This document shows, in pieces, positions 1 through 8,137 of a stretch of 37,060 bases of DNA. The stretch covers positions 1-37,060 of the forward strand of contig CALVRV010000014.1 of assembly GCA_944358865.1 (NCBI GenBank). Reading direction: 5' to 3'. Below the pieces are notes generated by a model, which did no database searches, was not told the origin of the DNA, and saw only the letters and a program-made list of their open reading frames with translations. The DNA is from an uncultured Bacilli bacterium. GTDB lineage: Bacteria > Bacillota_I > Bacilli_A > RFN20 > CAG-826. Both the position numbers and the translations under genes were made by a program. Each line of letters opens with the position of its first letter. Position 1 is the first letter of the stretch.

Positions 1-476
1 AGGCAAATATTGATTTAGGTGCTTTATCTAAAGGATATGTTTTAAATAAAATTTATCAATTTTTAAACGATAATAACACTTATAATTATCTTATTGATTT
101 AGGATCTTCTTCTATTGCCTTAGGTGTTAAGCCAAATAATGATTCATTTAAAGTAGTTGTTAAAGATATTCCTAAAACCTCATTTAATGCTTATGATTGT
201 TTTATTTCAACTTCATCAAATTATGAACAGGGGATTGATATTGATGGAGTGCGTTATTCACATATAATTAATCCAGTTAATGGTGATGCTTCTAATTATT
301 TTGACTTAGTAATTATTAAAAACGATAACGCTTTACTTGGTGATATGCTTACAACTTTAATTATGCTTCAAAATAACATTGAAGATGTAAAAAATATCAT
401 TAATCAATATAACATCAACGACATTCTTATTTATAAAGATGAGATATTATTTTATCAACAAGGCAATTGGTGGTGA
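1..476 (+). CDS. apbE: FAD:protein FMN transferase, C-terminal part (5' end outside window)
   Basis: The reading frame is open from base 3 to a TGA at 474-476, giving 158 residues of the C-terminal part. ApbE enzymes act outside the membrane and attach FMN from FAD to a threonine of target redox proteins. Visible family motifs are IDLGALSKGY near the start (compare the usual DLGGIAKGY), HIINPVNG (the usual HIIDPxTG) and GDMLTTLIM near the end (the Asp/Thr region that binds metal and FAD). The gene runs directly into a NusG-domain-II gene with a GTGA-type overlap, so they are probably co-transcribed. The N-terminus, signal peptide and any upstream flavinylation substrate lie outside the window. 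Confidence 0.85.
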   Translation, partial: ANIDLGALSKGYVLNKIYQFLNDNNTYNYLIDLGSSSIALGVKPNNDSFKVVVKDIPKTSFNAYDCFISTSSNYEQGIDIDGVRYSHIINPVNGDASNYFDLVIIKNDNALLGDMLTTLIMLQNNIEDVKNIINQYNINDILIYKDEILFYQQGNWW

Positions 477-868
477 TTTTTATTAATAAGATGTTATTAT
501 TTTTTAAAAAAACTTGGTGGCAAATTCTTATTATTTTTTTAATTGCATCATCATGTATTGGCCTCATATGTTATTTTTATTTTTCTCAACCTAATCAACC
601 TATTGCCTCAATATATTTTAAAGATCAATTAATTAGAACTATTGATTTAAATGCTTCTAAAGATGAAATTTTTTATGTTGATGGAGAACATGATCGCTTA
701 CAAATCACTATTAAAGATCATCAAATTGGGATTACTCATTCTAATTGTCCATTACAATATTGTGTAAATATGGGATTAACTAATAAAGCTAATATGCCAA
801 TTGTTTGTATGTATAATGGCATTTACATCATAATAAGTGGAGAAAGTGATTTTGATATTGCTATATGA
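473..868 (+). CDS. NusG domain II-containing membrane-anchored protein (EetA-like)
   Basis: A small protein with one N-terminal membrane helix (ILIIFLIASSCIGLICYFYF) and an extracytoplasmic domain. The domain has the NusG-II cysteine pattern SNCPLQYCVNMG followed by IVCMYNG, matching the typical CPxxxCVxxG...IVCxPN. I place the start at GTG 473, which overlaps the apbE stop (GTGA) and has AAGG about ten bases upstream; ATG 491 and TTG 467 are alternatives. The order ApbE / NusG-II / Gx transporter resembles parts of the flavin-based extracellular electron transfer locus of Listeria (eetA, eetB, fmnB). Its exact molecular role is not established; assembly of, or electron delivery to, flavinylated proteins is inference. 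Confidence 0.75.
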   Translation: MIFINKMLLFFKKTWWQILIIFLIASSCIGLICYFYFSQPNQPIASIYFKDQLIRTIDLNASKDEIFYVDGEHDRLQITIKDHQIGITHSNCPLQYCVNMGLTNKANMPIVCMYNGIYIIISGESDFDIAI

Positions 869-1389
869 ATAATATTAAAAAGATAACATTTCTTTCTTTG
901 TTACTAGCGATCGCTATTATTTTAGGTATTGTTGATTCGTATATACCAACAAATATACCTGGTGTTAAACTTGGATTAGCAAATATTATTATTGTTATGG
1001 TTTTATATTTGTTTTCTTATAAAGAAGCAATATTAATAAATTTAATACGTATTTATATAAGCGCTTTATTAAGAGGAACAATATTTTCAATGGGATTTTT
1101 AATGTCTTTAAGTGGTGGTATCTTATCTTTATTAATAATGATTATTTTAAAAATTATACTTAAAAATAAAGGGATTATTTTTGTTTCAATTATAGGCGCA
1201 ATATTTCATTCAATTGGGCAAATTTTAATTGCAATAATTTATCTTGATACGATTAATATTTTATATTATTTACCAATTTTAATTTTAATTTCAATTTTAA
1301 CAGGATTTATCATGGGACTTATTGCTTATAAAATAGTAAATAACAAAACAATCATAAGAAAAGTAGAACAAATAAATAACAATAAATGA
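865..1389 (+). CDS. Gx transporter family membrane protein (EetB-like)
   Basis: A 174-residue, very hydrophobic protein with about five membrane helices. The N-terminal block with IVDSYIPTNIPGVKLGLANI is characteristic of the family often annotated as Gx transporter or heptaprenyl diphosphate synthase component I. Small multi-helix proteins of this kind resemble ECF-type substrate-binding subunits, and the family occurs beside NusG-II and ApbE genes in electron-transfer loci. Its ATG overlaps the previous stop (ATGA at 865-868), so it is the third gene of the same operon. The substrate, possibly a flavin or quinone precursor, is unknown. No prenyltransferase or NADH dehydrogenase gene follows, unlike the full Listeria locus. 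Confidence 0.75.
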   Translation: MNNIKKITFLSLLLAIAIILGIVDSYIPTNIPGVKLGLANIIIVMVLYLFSYKEAILINLIRIYISALLRGTIFSMGFLMSLSGGILSLLIMIILKIILKNKGIIFVSIIGAIFHSIGQILIAIIYLDTINILYYLPILILISILTGFIMGLIAYKIVNNKTIIRKVEQINNNK

Positions 1390-1418
1390 AATTTAAAGAA
1401 ACAAATTAATATTTTTGT

Positions 1419-1446
1419 TTTGCAATAGTAAATAAAAGTTTATAAT
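1419..1446 (+). promoter_or_regulatory. Promoter of GrpB-like gene, predicted leaderless
   Basis: A perfect TATAAT lies at 1441-1446 with a -35-like TTTGCA at 1419-1424 (16-bp spacer). Six bases (TAAATC) separate the -10 box from ATG 1453, so the expected transcription start is the A of the start codon. There is no Shine-Dalgarno sequence. Confidence 0.6.
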
Positions 1447-1452
1447 TAAATC

Positions 1453-1977
1453 ATGATAGGTGAACCAATAGACACATTATTTCTAACTAATTTTGATGAT
1501 AATTATTCAAAAGCTTTTAAAGTGGAAAAAGGATATTTAAAAAATATATTATGCAATCATAAATATGTCATCGATCATATTGGCAGCACAGCAATTAAAG
1601 ATATCCGTTCTAGACCAATTATTGATATCGCTATTGGGGCAGGAAATGTATATGATCAAATTAATATCAAAGATAAATTAACATTATCAGGATATACATA
1701 CGACAATGAACGTTCAACTTTAGATTGCTTTTGCTTTTATCGTGTCATTGATAAAAAAATATATTTTATGATATATGTTATGGTTTTTAATTCTCCATCT
1801 TGGAATCTTGCCATTAACATGAGAAATTATTTAATAAATAATGCAAAAGCAAAAACTCGTTATGAAAATGCAAAAGCAGATTTATTAAATGGTGTTAATA
1901 ATGATAAAGCCACTTACGATAAATTAAAAAAAGAATATATCAAAAAAGAGATATATCCTAGAATATTTTTATATTAA
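1453..1977 (+). CDS. GrpB family protein (nucleotidyltransferase-like, UPF0157)
   Basis: At 174 residues this is the normal length for the GrpB/UPF0157 family. The signature is the block around residues 39-60, DHIGSTAIKDIRSRPIIDIA, matching the family's H(V/I)GSTAVxGLxAKPIIDI; the Gly-Ser and downstream Asp pattern recalls the nucleotidyltransferase fold. The cellular substrate is not known; in some bacteria the domain is fused to dephospho-CoA kinase. The gene stands alone on the plus strand and converges on the glucokinase, with stops only two bases apart. It has no Shine-Dalgarno sequence and its -10 box is 6 nt from ATG, so a leaderless transcript is expected. Confidence 0.8.
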   Translation: MIGEPIDTLFLTNFDDNYSKAFKVEKGYLKNILCNHKYVIDHIGSTAIKDIRSRPIIDIAIGAGNVYDQINIKDKLTLSGYTYDNERSTLDCFCFYRVIDKKIYFMIYVMVFNSPSWNLAINMRNYLINNAKAKTRYENAKADLLNGVNNDKATYDKLKKEYIKKEIYPRIFLY

Positions 1978-1978
1978 A

Positions 1979-2929
1979 TTAATCCATTAATAAGGCTGCC
2001 GCTCCAATAATTCCGGCATCATTACCAAGTTTAGCAATAAGCACTTCCACAGGAGGTGTATTTTTATATCCGTAATTATTTTCTTTTAATATTTCTTTGA
2101 TTGGGTTGGTTAAATATTCTTTTTGATTTGATACGCCACCACCTAAAATAACAACTTCTGGTCTAAAAATATTACAAAAATTTAATATTCCATATGATAA
2201 ATAAGATATGTATTGATCAACTACTTTTTTGGCACTAGGATCGCCATTTTTTGCACATTCAAAAGCAGTTTTTCCATTTACTTTTTCTATATCGTTTTCA
2301 CAATATTTCCACATTAAACTATCTTTATCAAGTTTCATAGCTTCTTTAGTATCATAAATTAAAGCACTGGCACTTGCATATTTTTCAAAACATCCTTTTA
2401 ATCCACAGGCACATTTTCTTCCATTATATATAAATAGTGAATGACCTAATTCAGCGCCTTTTCCTTCATTACCTTCAAACAATTTATCATCTAGATATAA
2501 GCCTCCGCCAACACCTGTTCCAAGTGTTAACATTACGACATTATGATAATTTTTAGCAATGCCAAATTTTACTTCTCCAAGAATTGCCGCATTAGCGTCA
2601 TTTGTAATTTTTGCTTCTAATCCCGTGTATTTTGTTAAAATTCCACATAAATCAAGTTTATTCCAATTTAAATTTGCACTATAATCACAATAACCAGTTT
2701 TGGTATTTACCACTCCAGCACAACTTACACCAATACCTTTAATATCATTAATATTGTATTTTTCTTCTTTAATATGATTTTTAATATTGTTTGCTAAGGC
2801 AACAATCATTTCTTCTTGTTTTGATTGTTTATCAAAAACCATTACAAATCGTGATAAAATTTCACCTTTTTCATTAACAATTCCTATTTTTAGAGACATT
2901 CCTCCAATATCAACACCGACATATAACAT
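1979..2929 (-). CDS. glcK: ROK family glucokinase
   Basis: ATP-dependent sugar kinase of the ROK family, most likely phosphorylating glucose to glucose-6-phosphate in the cytoplasm. Motifs in order: the phosphate-binding loop VGVDIGGMSLKIGIV at the N-terminus, TNDANAAILGE (with the catalytic Asp), TLGTGVGGG, and the zinc-binding CACGLKGCFEKYASA signature. The start is set at ATG 2929 because AGAGGT precedes it at good spacing and the protein then begins MLYVGVDIGG as in relatives; an upstream in-frame ATG at 2956 would add nine residues with no ribosome-binding site. The family's usual DIGGT is DIGGM here. Divergent from the zinc-ribbon gene. Confidence 0.88.
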   Translation of the reverse strand: MLYVGVDIGGMSLKIGIVNEKGEILSRFVMVFDKQSKQEEMIVALANNIKNHIKEEKYNINDIKGIGVSCAGVVNTKTGYCDYSANLNWNKLDLCGILTKYTGLEAKITNDANAAILGEVKFGIAKNYHNVVMLTLGTGVGGGLYLDDKLFEGNEGKGAELGHSLFIYNGRKCACGLKGCFEKYASASALIYDTKEAMKLDKDSLMWKYCENDIEKVNGKTAFECAKNGDPSAKKVVDQYISYLSYGILNFCNIFRPEVVILGGGVSNQKEYLTNPIKEILKENNYGYKNTPPVEVLIAKLGNDAGIIGAAALLMD

Positions 2930-2947
2930 AATTTTTACCTCTACTAT

Positions 2948-2953
2948 ATTATA
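2948..2953 (-). promoter_or_regulatory. glcK: -10 box, glucokinase promoter
   Basis: TATAAT on the minus strand, 18 bases upstream of the chosen ATG; the matching -35 position (TTTATT, 2971-2976) is weak. It lies back-to-back with the plus-strand TATAAT at 2984-2989. Confidence 0.45.
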
Positions 2954-2983
2954 CAAATTATATTTGTAAAAATAAATTTATTG

Positions 2984-2989
2984 TATAAT
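2984..2989 (+). promoter_or_regulatory. -10 box, zinc-ribbon gene promoter
   Basis: TATAAT on the plus strand; the expected start of transcription near 2996 gives a leader of about 15 nt carrying the GGAG at 3001-3004. No convincing -35 at standard spacing. Confidence 0.45.
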
Positions 2990-3010
2990 AATTATCGCTT
3001 GGAGATTATT

Positions 3011-4204
3011 GTGGTTATTACATGTCCTTATTGTAAACAAAGTATTGAAACTGATGAAACGTTAAATGTTAATAAATGTTCTTTTTGTGGTGCGATTATT
3101 GAATCTAAATTTTTTGAAGAAGATGAATCTTATCATGATATGTATAGCCAAGCCGTATCTTTTTTAGAAAAAAAACAATTTGATTTATTATTAGATTTAA
3201 CTAACGCAATGTTAAAAAGATGGCCATTTAATTTTTATAGCAATTTATTTTATTTGTGTGCAAAAACGCAGTTAGATCTAACTAAACCATTACCATATAT
3301 TACATATAAATTAAGTTCTGAAGAGATGGAAGAAGATTTAAAAGCGCGTATTTATTATTTTGCAAGAATTAAATATCAAAAATCTAGTCAGACTATTTAT
3401 AACGCTATATCTAGTTATTATCCTGATGTCGCTGATAAAAATTCTGATACTGGATGGAGCAAAACAAAAACTAGTTTTGATTGTAAATTAGAAAATATCA
3501 ATATGTATTTAAGCAAATTAAATCTAGTCGCACAAAATATTTCTAATTTAAAAACATATGCCAAAAAAGATAGTCAAATAAATATAATAGAAAAAATATA
3601 TAAGTGGGGTGATTATCTTTTAAAAGCTAAAAAAGAACTTTTAAGATACGATGATTATGCTTCTACATTAGTAAAAAATGACTTTGATAATACTCCTAAT
3701 CCGGGTCATTTGCCATATGCTTCTTTATATATGGGATTATTTATTTTTTCTTTAATTTTATTATTAGTTACTCTTGTTGAAATTGTTATTGGTTTTTCTT
3801 TAGGAAATTTTTATAATTTATTTTCACAAATCGGAAGTATTTTTATCAGTGTATATATGATGACAATGGTTATATATTTTACTATCAAGTTAAAATTATT
3901 TTCTTTAGGAAGACACCCAATTATTGGATGTGCATTATATGGCTTTACGATTGCACTTTCAATTGTTGGTATTACATCTTGTTTTATTAACAATACTAGT
4001 ATGAATAATCTTATTATTACATATTTCTTTTTAACTCTTATTGCTTTAATTTATTCTTCGACAACCGCGATTATTAAATGGAATAAATATCGTTCTAGAA
4101 AAAATAAAAAATCATCTACTTACATTGGAAATTTACAAGCTTTAGAAAAAAATAATTTTATAATCGATTTTGATTTTAAATTTGAGGATATTAAAAAGGA
4201 ATAA
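3011..4204 (+). CDS. Zinc-ribbon protein with four C-terminal membrane helices, function unknown
   Basis: I do not recognise a named family. The start is GTG 3011, preceded by TTGGAG six bases upstream, which gives an N-terminus reading VITCPYCKQS. The first 30 residues form a zinc ribbon (CPYC ... CSFC, two CxxC pairs). The middle 200 residues look helical and cytoplasmic, perhaps repeat-like. Four hydrophobic segments follow (starting near LYMGLFIFSL, IFISVYMMTM, GCALYGFTIA and IITYFFLTLI), then a basic stretch (KYRSRKNKKSS) and a cytoplasmic tail. It is followed two bases later by an ATP-grasp ligase, so the two are probably one transcriptional unit. Confidence 0.7.
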   Translation: MVITCPYCKQSIETDETLNVNKCSFCGAIIESKFFEEDESYHDMYSQAVSFLEKKQFDLLLDLTNAMLKRWPFNFYSNLFYLCAKTQLDLTKPLPYITYKLSSEEMEEDLKARIYYFARIKYQKSSQTIYNAISSYYPDVADKNSDTGWSKTKTSFDCKLENINMYLSKLNLVAQNISNLKTYAKKDSQINIIEKIYKWGDYLLKAKKELLRYDDYASTLVKNDFDNTPNPGHLPYASLYMGLFIFSLILLLVTLVEIVIGFSLGNFYNLFSQIGSIFISVYMMTMVIYFTIKLKLFSLGRHPIIGCALYGFTIALSIVGITSCFINNTSMNNLIITYFFLTLIALIYSSTTAIIKWNKYRSRKNKKSSTYIGNLQALEKNNFIIDFDFKFEDIKKE

Positions 4205-4206
4205 TT

Positions 4207-5106
4207 ATGTATCAAGGTATTATTATTGTTAATCATCAATATGGGATGGCATCAGGACCTATTGAATATAAAATAAAACGTTTTAAAGAAGAATTTTTAA
4301 AATTTGATTGTCAATTAATTGTTTTAAAAAATGATGGTTCATTATCATATATTGATAATACTGGAAACATTATTTTAAATCTTCCAAAATTTGATTTTAT
4401 TATTTATTTAGATAAAGATAAATATTTATTACAAATATTAAAAAAAGAAAACGCTATTGTCTTTAACAATCCTGATTTTATTCAGTTATGTGATGATAAA
4501 ATGTTAACCCATATCCGTCTATCTAATTTAAATATAAGTATGCCCAAAACTATTCCTGGTCCATTAAATTATAATTTAAAAGATGACAATTTTAATCAAA
4601 TTATAGATAACATTATTAATAAGATTAATTTTCCTATGTTGATTAAAGGTGTTTATGGTTCAATGGGTTTAAATATGCTTTTAGTAAGAAACAAAAAAGA
4701 GTTGCTCGATGGATATAACAAAATGAAAAAAGAACCATTATTGTTTCAAGAATATATTACCTCTAGTTATGGAAAATCCTTACGCGTACTAGTGGTGGAT
4801 AAACAAATTGTTGGTGCTTTCCTTCGTTATAATGATAATGATTATCGTAGTAATTTTTCTATCGGTGCGAAAAGTATGCCATATCAATTAAATGAAGAAT
4901 ATATTGAATTTGTAAATAAGATTGTTAACGAATTAAACATTTTCTATGCTGGTATTGATTTATTATTTGGAAAAGATAATAAACCAATATTATGTGAAAT
5001 AAATCCTAATGCTTTTTTTAGTGAATTTGAAAAAGTAACTAATATTAATGTTGCAAAATTATTTGCAAATATGGTAATTAAAAAAATAAAAAATGTGGTA
5101 GAATAA
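4207..5106 (+). CDS. RimK-like ATP-grasp ligase
   Basis: A 299-residue ATP-grasp enzyme of the RimK/LysX type, which joins a carboxylate to an amine through an acyl-phosphate. Visible features are the N-terminal substrate-binding half, the lid segment FPMLIKGVYGSMGLNMLLV (ATP-binding Lys and Gly-rich turn), the hinge LLFQEYI, RVLVVDKQIVGAFLR, and the metal-binding CEINPNAFFSEFEK near the C-terminus (E-x-N). The substrate cannot be deduced. Candidates from the superfamily include addition of glutamate or another amino acid to a protein or cofactor. AGGA precedes ATG 4207, and the gene is tightly packed behind the zinc-ribbon gene. Confidence 0.8.
   Translation: MYQGIIIVNHQYGMASGPIEYKIKRFKEEFLKFDCQLIVLKNDGSLSYIDNTGNIILNLPKFDFIIYLDKDKYLLQILKKENAIVFNNPDFIQLCDDKMLTHIRLSNLNISMPKTIPGPLNYNLKDDNFNQIIDNIINKINFPMLIKGVYGSMGLNMLLVRNKKELLDGYNKMKKEPLLFQEYITSSYGKSLRVLVVDKQIVGAFLRYNDNDYRSNFSIGAKSMPYQLNEEYIEFVNKIVNELNIFYAGIDLLFGKDNKPILCEINPNAFFSEFEKVTNINVAKLFANMVIKKIKNVVE
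5096..5104 (+). promoter_or_regulatory. Extended -10 promoter of lipoprotein gene, predicted leaderless
   Basis: TGG-TAGAAT (extended -10) sits over the last codons of the ATP-grasp gene. Six bases (AAATCT) separate it from ATG 5111, which lacks a Shine-Dalgarno sequence. Same geometry as at 1441, 8126, 12425 and 33159. Confidence 0.5.
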
Positions 5107-5110
5107 ATCT

Positions 5111-6241
5111 ATGAAAATAAACAAATTATTAGCGTTTTCAATGCTTTTTCCTCTAACTTTATGTTCTTGTAATAATAATGTTACTAGACAATATTCTTTA
5201 GAAGCTTATATTAGTAATTTACCATTTAGAGATCAATTTTTAATTTGTCACTTAGGCGATTTACATTTTTCAACTTCGAGTAATTTAGAAAGAGATTTTG
5301 AATATTTAAGAAAGGTAGTTTATTCTTACGCTGAAGTAAAGAATGTTAACCCTAATATAGTAAATGTTGGAAAACCAGCTTTAATTATTATTAATGGCGA
5401 TACATTTATGAACGCTACTAAAGATATAGTTGTAAAAACATTTGAATTTTTTGACTCATTAGAAATTCCATACGCTTTTAATTATGGCAATCATGATTTA
5501 CAGGGTAGTTATACAGGCAATTTTATTAATAATTACTTATTAAATAATGATAGTCCTTACAATATGTATAGAAATCCATATAACGACAATGTTTTTGGCA
5601 ATTCTAATTATGTTATAAATTTAGTTAATTCATTAGGTCAAAGTCAATTTCAAATATTTTTAATGGATAGCAATTGTTTTTATTATGGTGATTATGATTC
5701 TATACACGAAGATCAAATTGCCTGGTATCAAAGAATGCTTCTTTATTTTAATGGTTATAATAGTTTACCAACTAATATTGATAATAATACGTTTAAAAAA
5801 TCGATGATTTTTACACACATCCCGTTATTAGAATTTGGGGATGCAATAAATAGTTATCATGATAATGCTGGAAATGCTATATCTTATCAAGATAATTATT
5901 GTAATGATTTAGAAGAATTTCCACCATCACCAATGAATTCTGGTTTATTTGATACAGTTTTAAAATATCGTTCTACAGTTTCTATCAGTGCGAATCACAA
6001 TCACACTATATCTAGCGATATTTTTTATAAAAAAGAAGGAAGCGATTGGCCGGTAAGACTTATTTTTGGAGAAAAAACTACCACAAATCTTTATTGTGAA
6101 GATTCTATGGTTGGCGCGACTTTTTATAACATAAATGAAAATTTACAATATTCTCGATATAATAGTCCTTTATATTTTAATATCACTAAAGTACATGTAC
6201 CATACGAAGGAGAATCATCAATTATATGGCAGAACCAGTAA
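5111..6241 (+). CDS. Lipoprotein calcineurin-like metallophosphoesterase
   Basis: The first 20 residues form a lipoprotein signal (KINK, hydrophobic core, lipobox LCS-C with the modified Cys near residue 19), so the enzyme is anchored on the outer face of the membrane. The metallophosphoesterase motifs appear in order: CHLGDLHFS (Asp-x-His), IIINGDTF (Gly-Asp), NYGNHD (Gly-Asn-His-Asp), FTHIPL (His) and ANHNHTIS in place of the usual GHxH. This fits a dinuclear-metal phosphoesterase of the purple acid phosphatase/Icc superfamily. The substrate is unknown; an extracellular phosphate ester is likely. The gene overlaps the next one by 16 bases, suggesting coupled translation. Confidence 0.85.
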   Translation: MKINKLLAFSMLFPLTLCSCNNNVTRQYSLEAYISNLPFRDQFLICHLGDLHFSTSSNLERDFEYLRKVVYSYAEVKNVNPNIVNVGKPALIIINGDTFMNATKDIVVKTFEFFDSLEIPYAFNYGNHDLQGSYTGNFINNYLLNNDSPYNMYRNPYNDNVFGNSNYVINLVNSLGQSQFQIFLMDSNCFYYGDYDSIHEDQIAWYQRMLLYFNGYNSLPTNIDNNTFKKSMIFTHIPLLEFGDAINSYHDNAGNAISYQDNYCNDLEEFPPSPMNSGLFDTVLKYRSTVSISANHNHTISSDIFYKKEGSDWPVRLIFGEKTTTNLYCEDSMVGATFYNINENLQYSRYNSPLYFNITKVHVPYEGESSIIWQNQ

Positions 6242-7185
6242 TTAAAGATTTAGAACTTTTACAAAGAAGAAAACATATAATTGGATCGATTATATTATCT
6301 ATTTGTTTTGTTATTGTAAGTATAACAACATTTTATGGTGTTCGTATCTTTTTCCCAATTGTTGGTTCTTATGGTAAAGGCGCTTTAAATACTTTACCTT
6401 GTTCATTTACTTATTTAATTCCATTATTTATTTTTTATATGGCATTATTATATGTCTATGCAAAAGAAAATAAATCAAGATTAAAAATACTATATATTTT
6501 AGGATATGTTTTAATTGCTTTATCAATATTTAATATTGTTTTAATGACTATTGTTTATTTTGTTTTACTTGATGGAGACATCTTTTTCCAAACTATGACA
6601 CCAATGTATCCTCTTGATGTCTTTATTATTAATAGTGTTTATTTTTTAGTTGGTGTTGCTTGCTTAATATATTATTTTTTAGATAAAAAATATCAATTAA
6701 CGATTTTAATAAGACCAAGACCATTTTTTAAAAAAGATTTTGTTTTAGCAGGGTTTTTATTACCATTTGCCACGTATTTTGTTGGTGAATTTTTCTTTAT
6801 GTTTATTTATTTTCAAGAAGGATATATTGATCCAAATTGGCCTTTTATGGTTCCTGTTTATTTAAGCTTTTTACTTTTGGCTTCTTTATGTATTTGTTAT
6901 TATATTTATCCATATATTAAAGATAATAAAAAAGATTTATATCAGATGATTGTCTTAATTGTTGAATACGCTTTAACAATAATTTTAGGTATTTGGATAT
7001 TATGTGGTGTAATTATTAACCCATATTTAGTTAGTCAATCTCTACAGTGGGAATTTGAAATAGGTTTAGCGGCTAAAATTCCTTTTGGATTATTTGTTAA
7101 CTTTTTATTTACTATTCCTATTTTAATTGTTTCTTCTGTTAAGTTTTTTAAAAAGACTATAAAAAAGAAAAATGAACAAGAATAA
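6226..7185 (+). CDS. Eight-helix integral membrane protein, function unknown
   Basis: A 319-residue protein with about eight predicted membrane helices spread over its whole length, a charged N-terminus (KDLELLQRRKH) and a basic C-terminal tail (KKTIKKKNEQE). I see no motif that identifies a family. ATG 6226 lies inside the end of the phosphoesterase gene, with AAGGAG 13 bases upstream, so expression is probably coupled to it; the end in turn overlaps the pseudouridine synthase gene by 14 bases. The context suggests a partner of the surface lipoprotein, but that is inference. Confidence 0.6.
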   Translation: MAEPVIKDLELLQRRKHIIGSIILSICFVIVSITTFYGVRIFFPIVGSYGKGALNTLPCSFTYLIPLFIFYMALLYVYAKENKSRLKILYILGYVLIALSIFNIVLMTIVYFVLLDGDIFFQTMTPMYPLDVFIINSVYFLVGVACLIYYFLDKKYQLTILIRPRPFFKKDFVLAGFLLPFATYFVGEFFFMFIYFQEGYIDPNWPFMVPVYLSFLLLASLCICYYIYPYIKDNKKDLYQMIVLIVEYALTIILGIWILCGVIINPYLVSQSLQWEFEIGLAAKIPFGLFVNFLFTIPILIVSSVKFFKKTIKKKNEQE

Positions 7186-8092
7186 AAAAAGATTTAATAA
7201 CTATTCTAAAAATTATAATAGTCAAAAAATGTATCATGTTTTAAAAGAAGATACATTACTTAATTTTTTATTAAACAATATTAAAGGAGAATCAAGAAAT
7301 TCAATTAAAGGATTACTTTCTCATAATCTTGTCAGTGTTAATGGCGCAATCATACGTCAATTTGATTACCCTCTAGCGGTGAAAGATGAAATTATTATTT
7401 TAAATAAGCCATCACACAATACAAAAAATATTAAAGCCACACTTAATATCGTTTATGAAGATGATGAATTAATAGTAATAAATAAACCAAGTGGTCTTTT
7501 AAGTGTTTCAAGCGATAAAGAAAAAGGCAAGACCGCTTATCGACTCATAAGTGATTATCTATTAACAAAAGATAAACATCTAAGACCATATGTTGTTCAT
7601 CGTATTGATGAAGATACTTCAGGGATTCTATTAATGGTAAAATCAAAAACACTTCAAGATGAATTTACAAATAAATGGAACGATTTAGTTCTTGATCGAG
7701 GCTATTATGCAATATGTGAAGGAATTTTTAATAAAAAAGAAGGAACAATTAAAACTTATCTTAAATCTAATAATTTAAATTTAATGTATTCTAGCAACGA
7801 TAAAGTTCATGGCAAATTAGCTATTACGCATTACAAAGTTATTAAAGAAAATGATTTATATTCTTTATTAGATGTTCATATAGATACTGGTAGAAAAAAT
7901 CAAATACGTGTTGCAATGAATGATATGGGCCATACAATTATCGGTGATGATAAATATGGAGAGCCATCTAATCCTTTAAAAAGACTTGGCCTACATGCTT
8001 ATCGATTAAAAATAAAACATCCATTTACAAACAAAATATATAACTTTGAATCTAAAATTCCTAATGAGTTTTTAAATTTGTTAAAAAAATAA
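7172..8092 (+). CDS. RluA family pseudouridine synthase
   Basis: RNA pseudouridine synthase that converts uridine to pseudouridine in rRNA or tRNA. The N-terminal 85 residues form an S4-type RNA-binding region (YHVLKEDTLLNFLLNNI ... LVSVNGAI). The catalytic domain has the signature VVHRIDEDTSGILLMVKS, whose Asp is the nucleophile (usual motif HRLDxxTSG), then TGRKNQIRVAMNDMGH and IIGDDKYG. Length 306 is normal for the RluD/YlyB/YjbO group; the exact target uridine cannot be assigned. The gene starts inside the preceding membrane protein gene without an obvious ribosome-binding site, so coupled translation is likely. Confidence 0.88.
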   Translation: MNKNKKRFNNYSKNYNSQKMYHVLKEDTLLNFLLNNIKGESRNSIKGLLSHNLVSVNGAIIRQFDYPLAVKDEIIILNKPSHNTKNIKATLNIVYEDDELIVINKPSGLLSVSSDKEKGKTAYRLISDYLLTKDKHLRPYVVHRIDEDTSGILLMVKSKTLQDEFTNKWNDLVLDRGYYAICEGIFNKKEGTIKTYLKSNNLNLMYSSNDKVHGKLAITHYKVIKENDLYSLLDVHIDTGRKNQIRVAMNDMGHTIIGDDKYGEPSNPLKRLGLHAYRLKIKHPFTNKIYNFESKIPNEFLNLLKK

Positions 8093-8122
8093 ATTTATCT
8101 ATAGGTTAAAATATTATTTTAA

Positions 8123-8131
8123 TGCTAAAAT
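8123..8131 (+). promoter_or_regulatory. Extended -10 promoter of DUF1538 operon, predicted leaderless
   Basis: TGC-TAAAAT (extended -10, 8123-8131) is followed by six bases and ATG 8138, with no Shine-Dalgarno sequence. Immediately upstream is an A/T-only inverted repeat, TTAAAAT-ATT-ATTTTAA (8106-8122). Confidence 0.55.
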
Positions 8132-8137
8132 AATTAT

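Noticed and set aside
1396-1420. Terminator after the Gx gene (AAACAAA/TTTGTTT)
   Set aside because: The stem is almost all A-T and the loop is long; too weak to call.
8106-8122. Palindrome TTAAAAT-ATT-ATTTTAA as an operator
   Set aside because: Made only of A and T in very AT-rich DNA, so chance is a sufficient explanation without conservation data.
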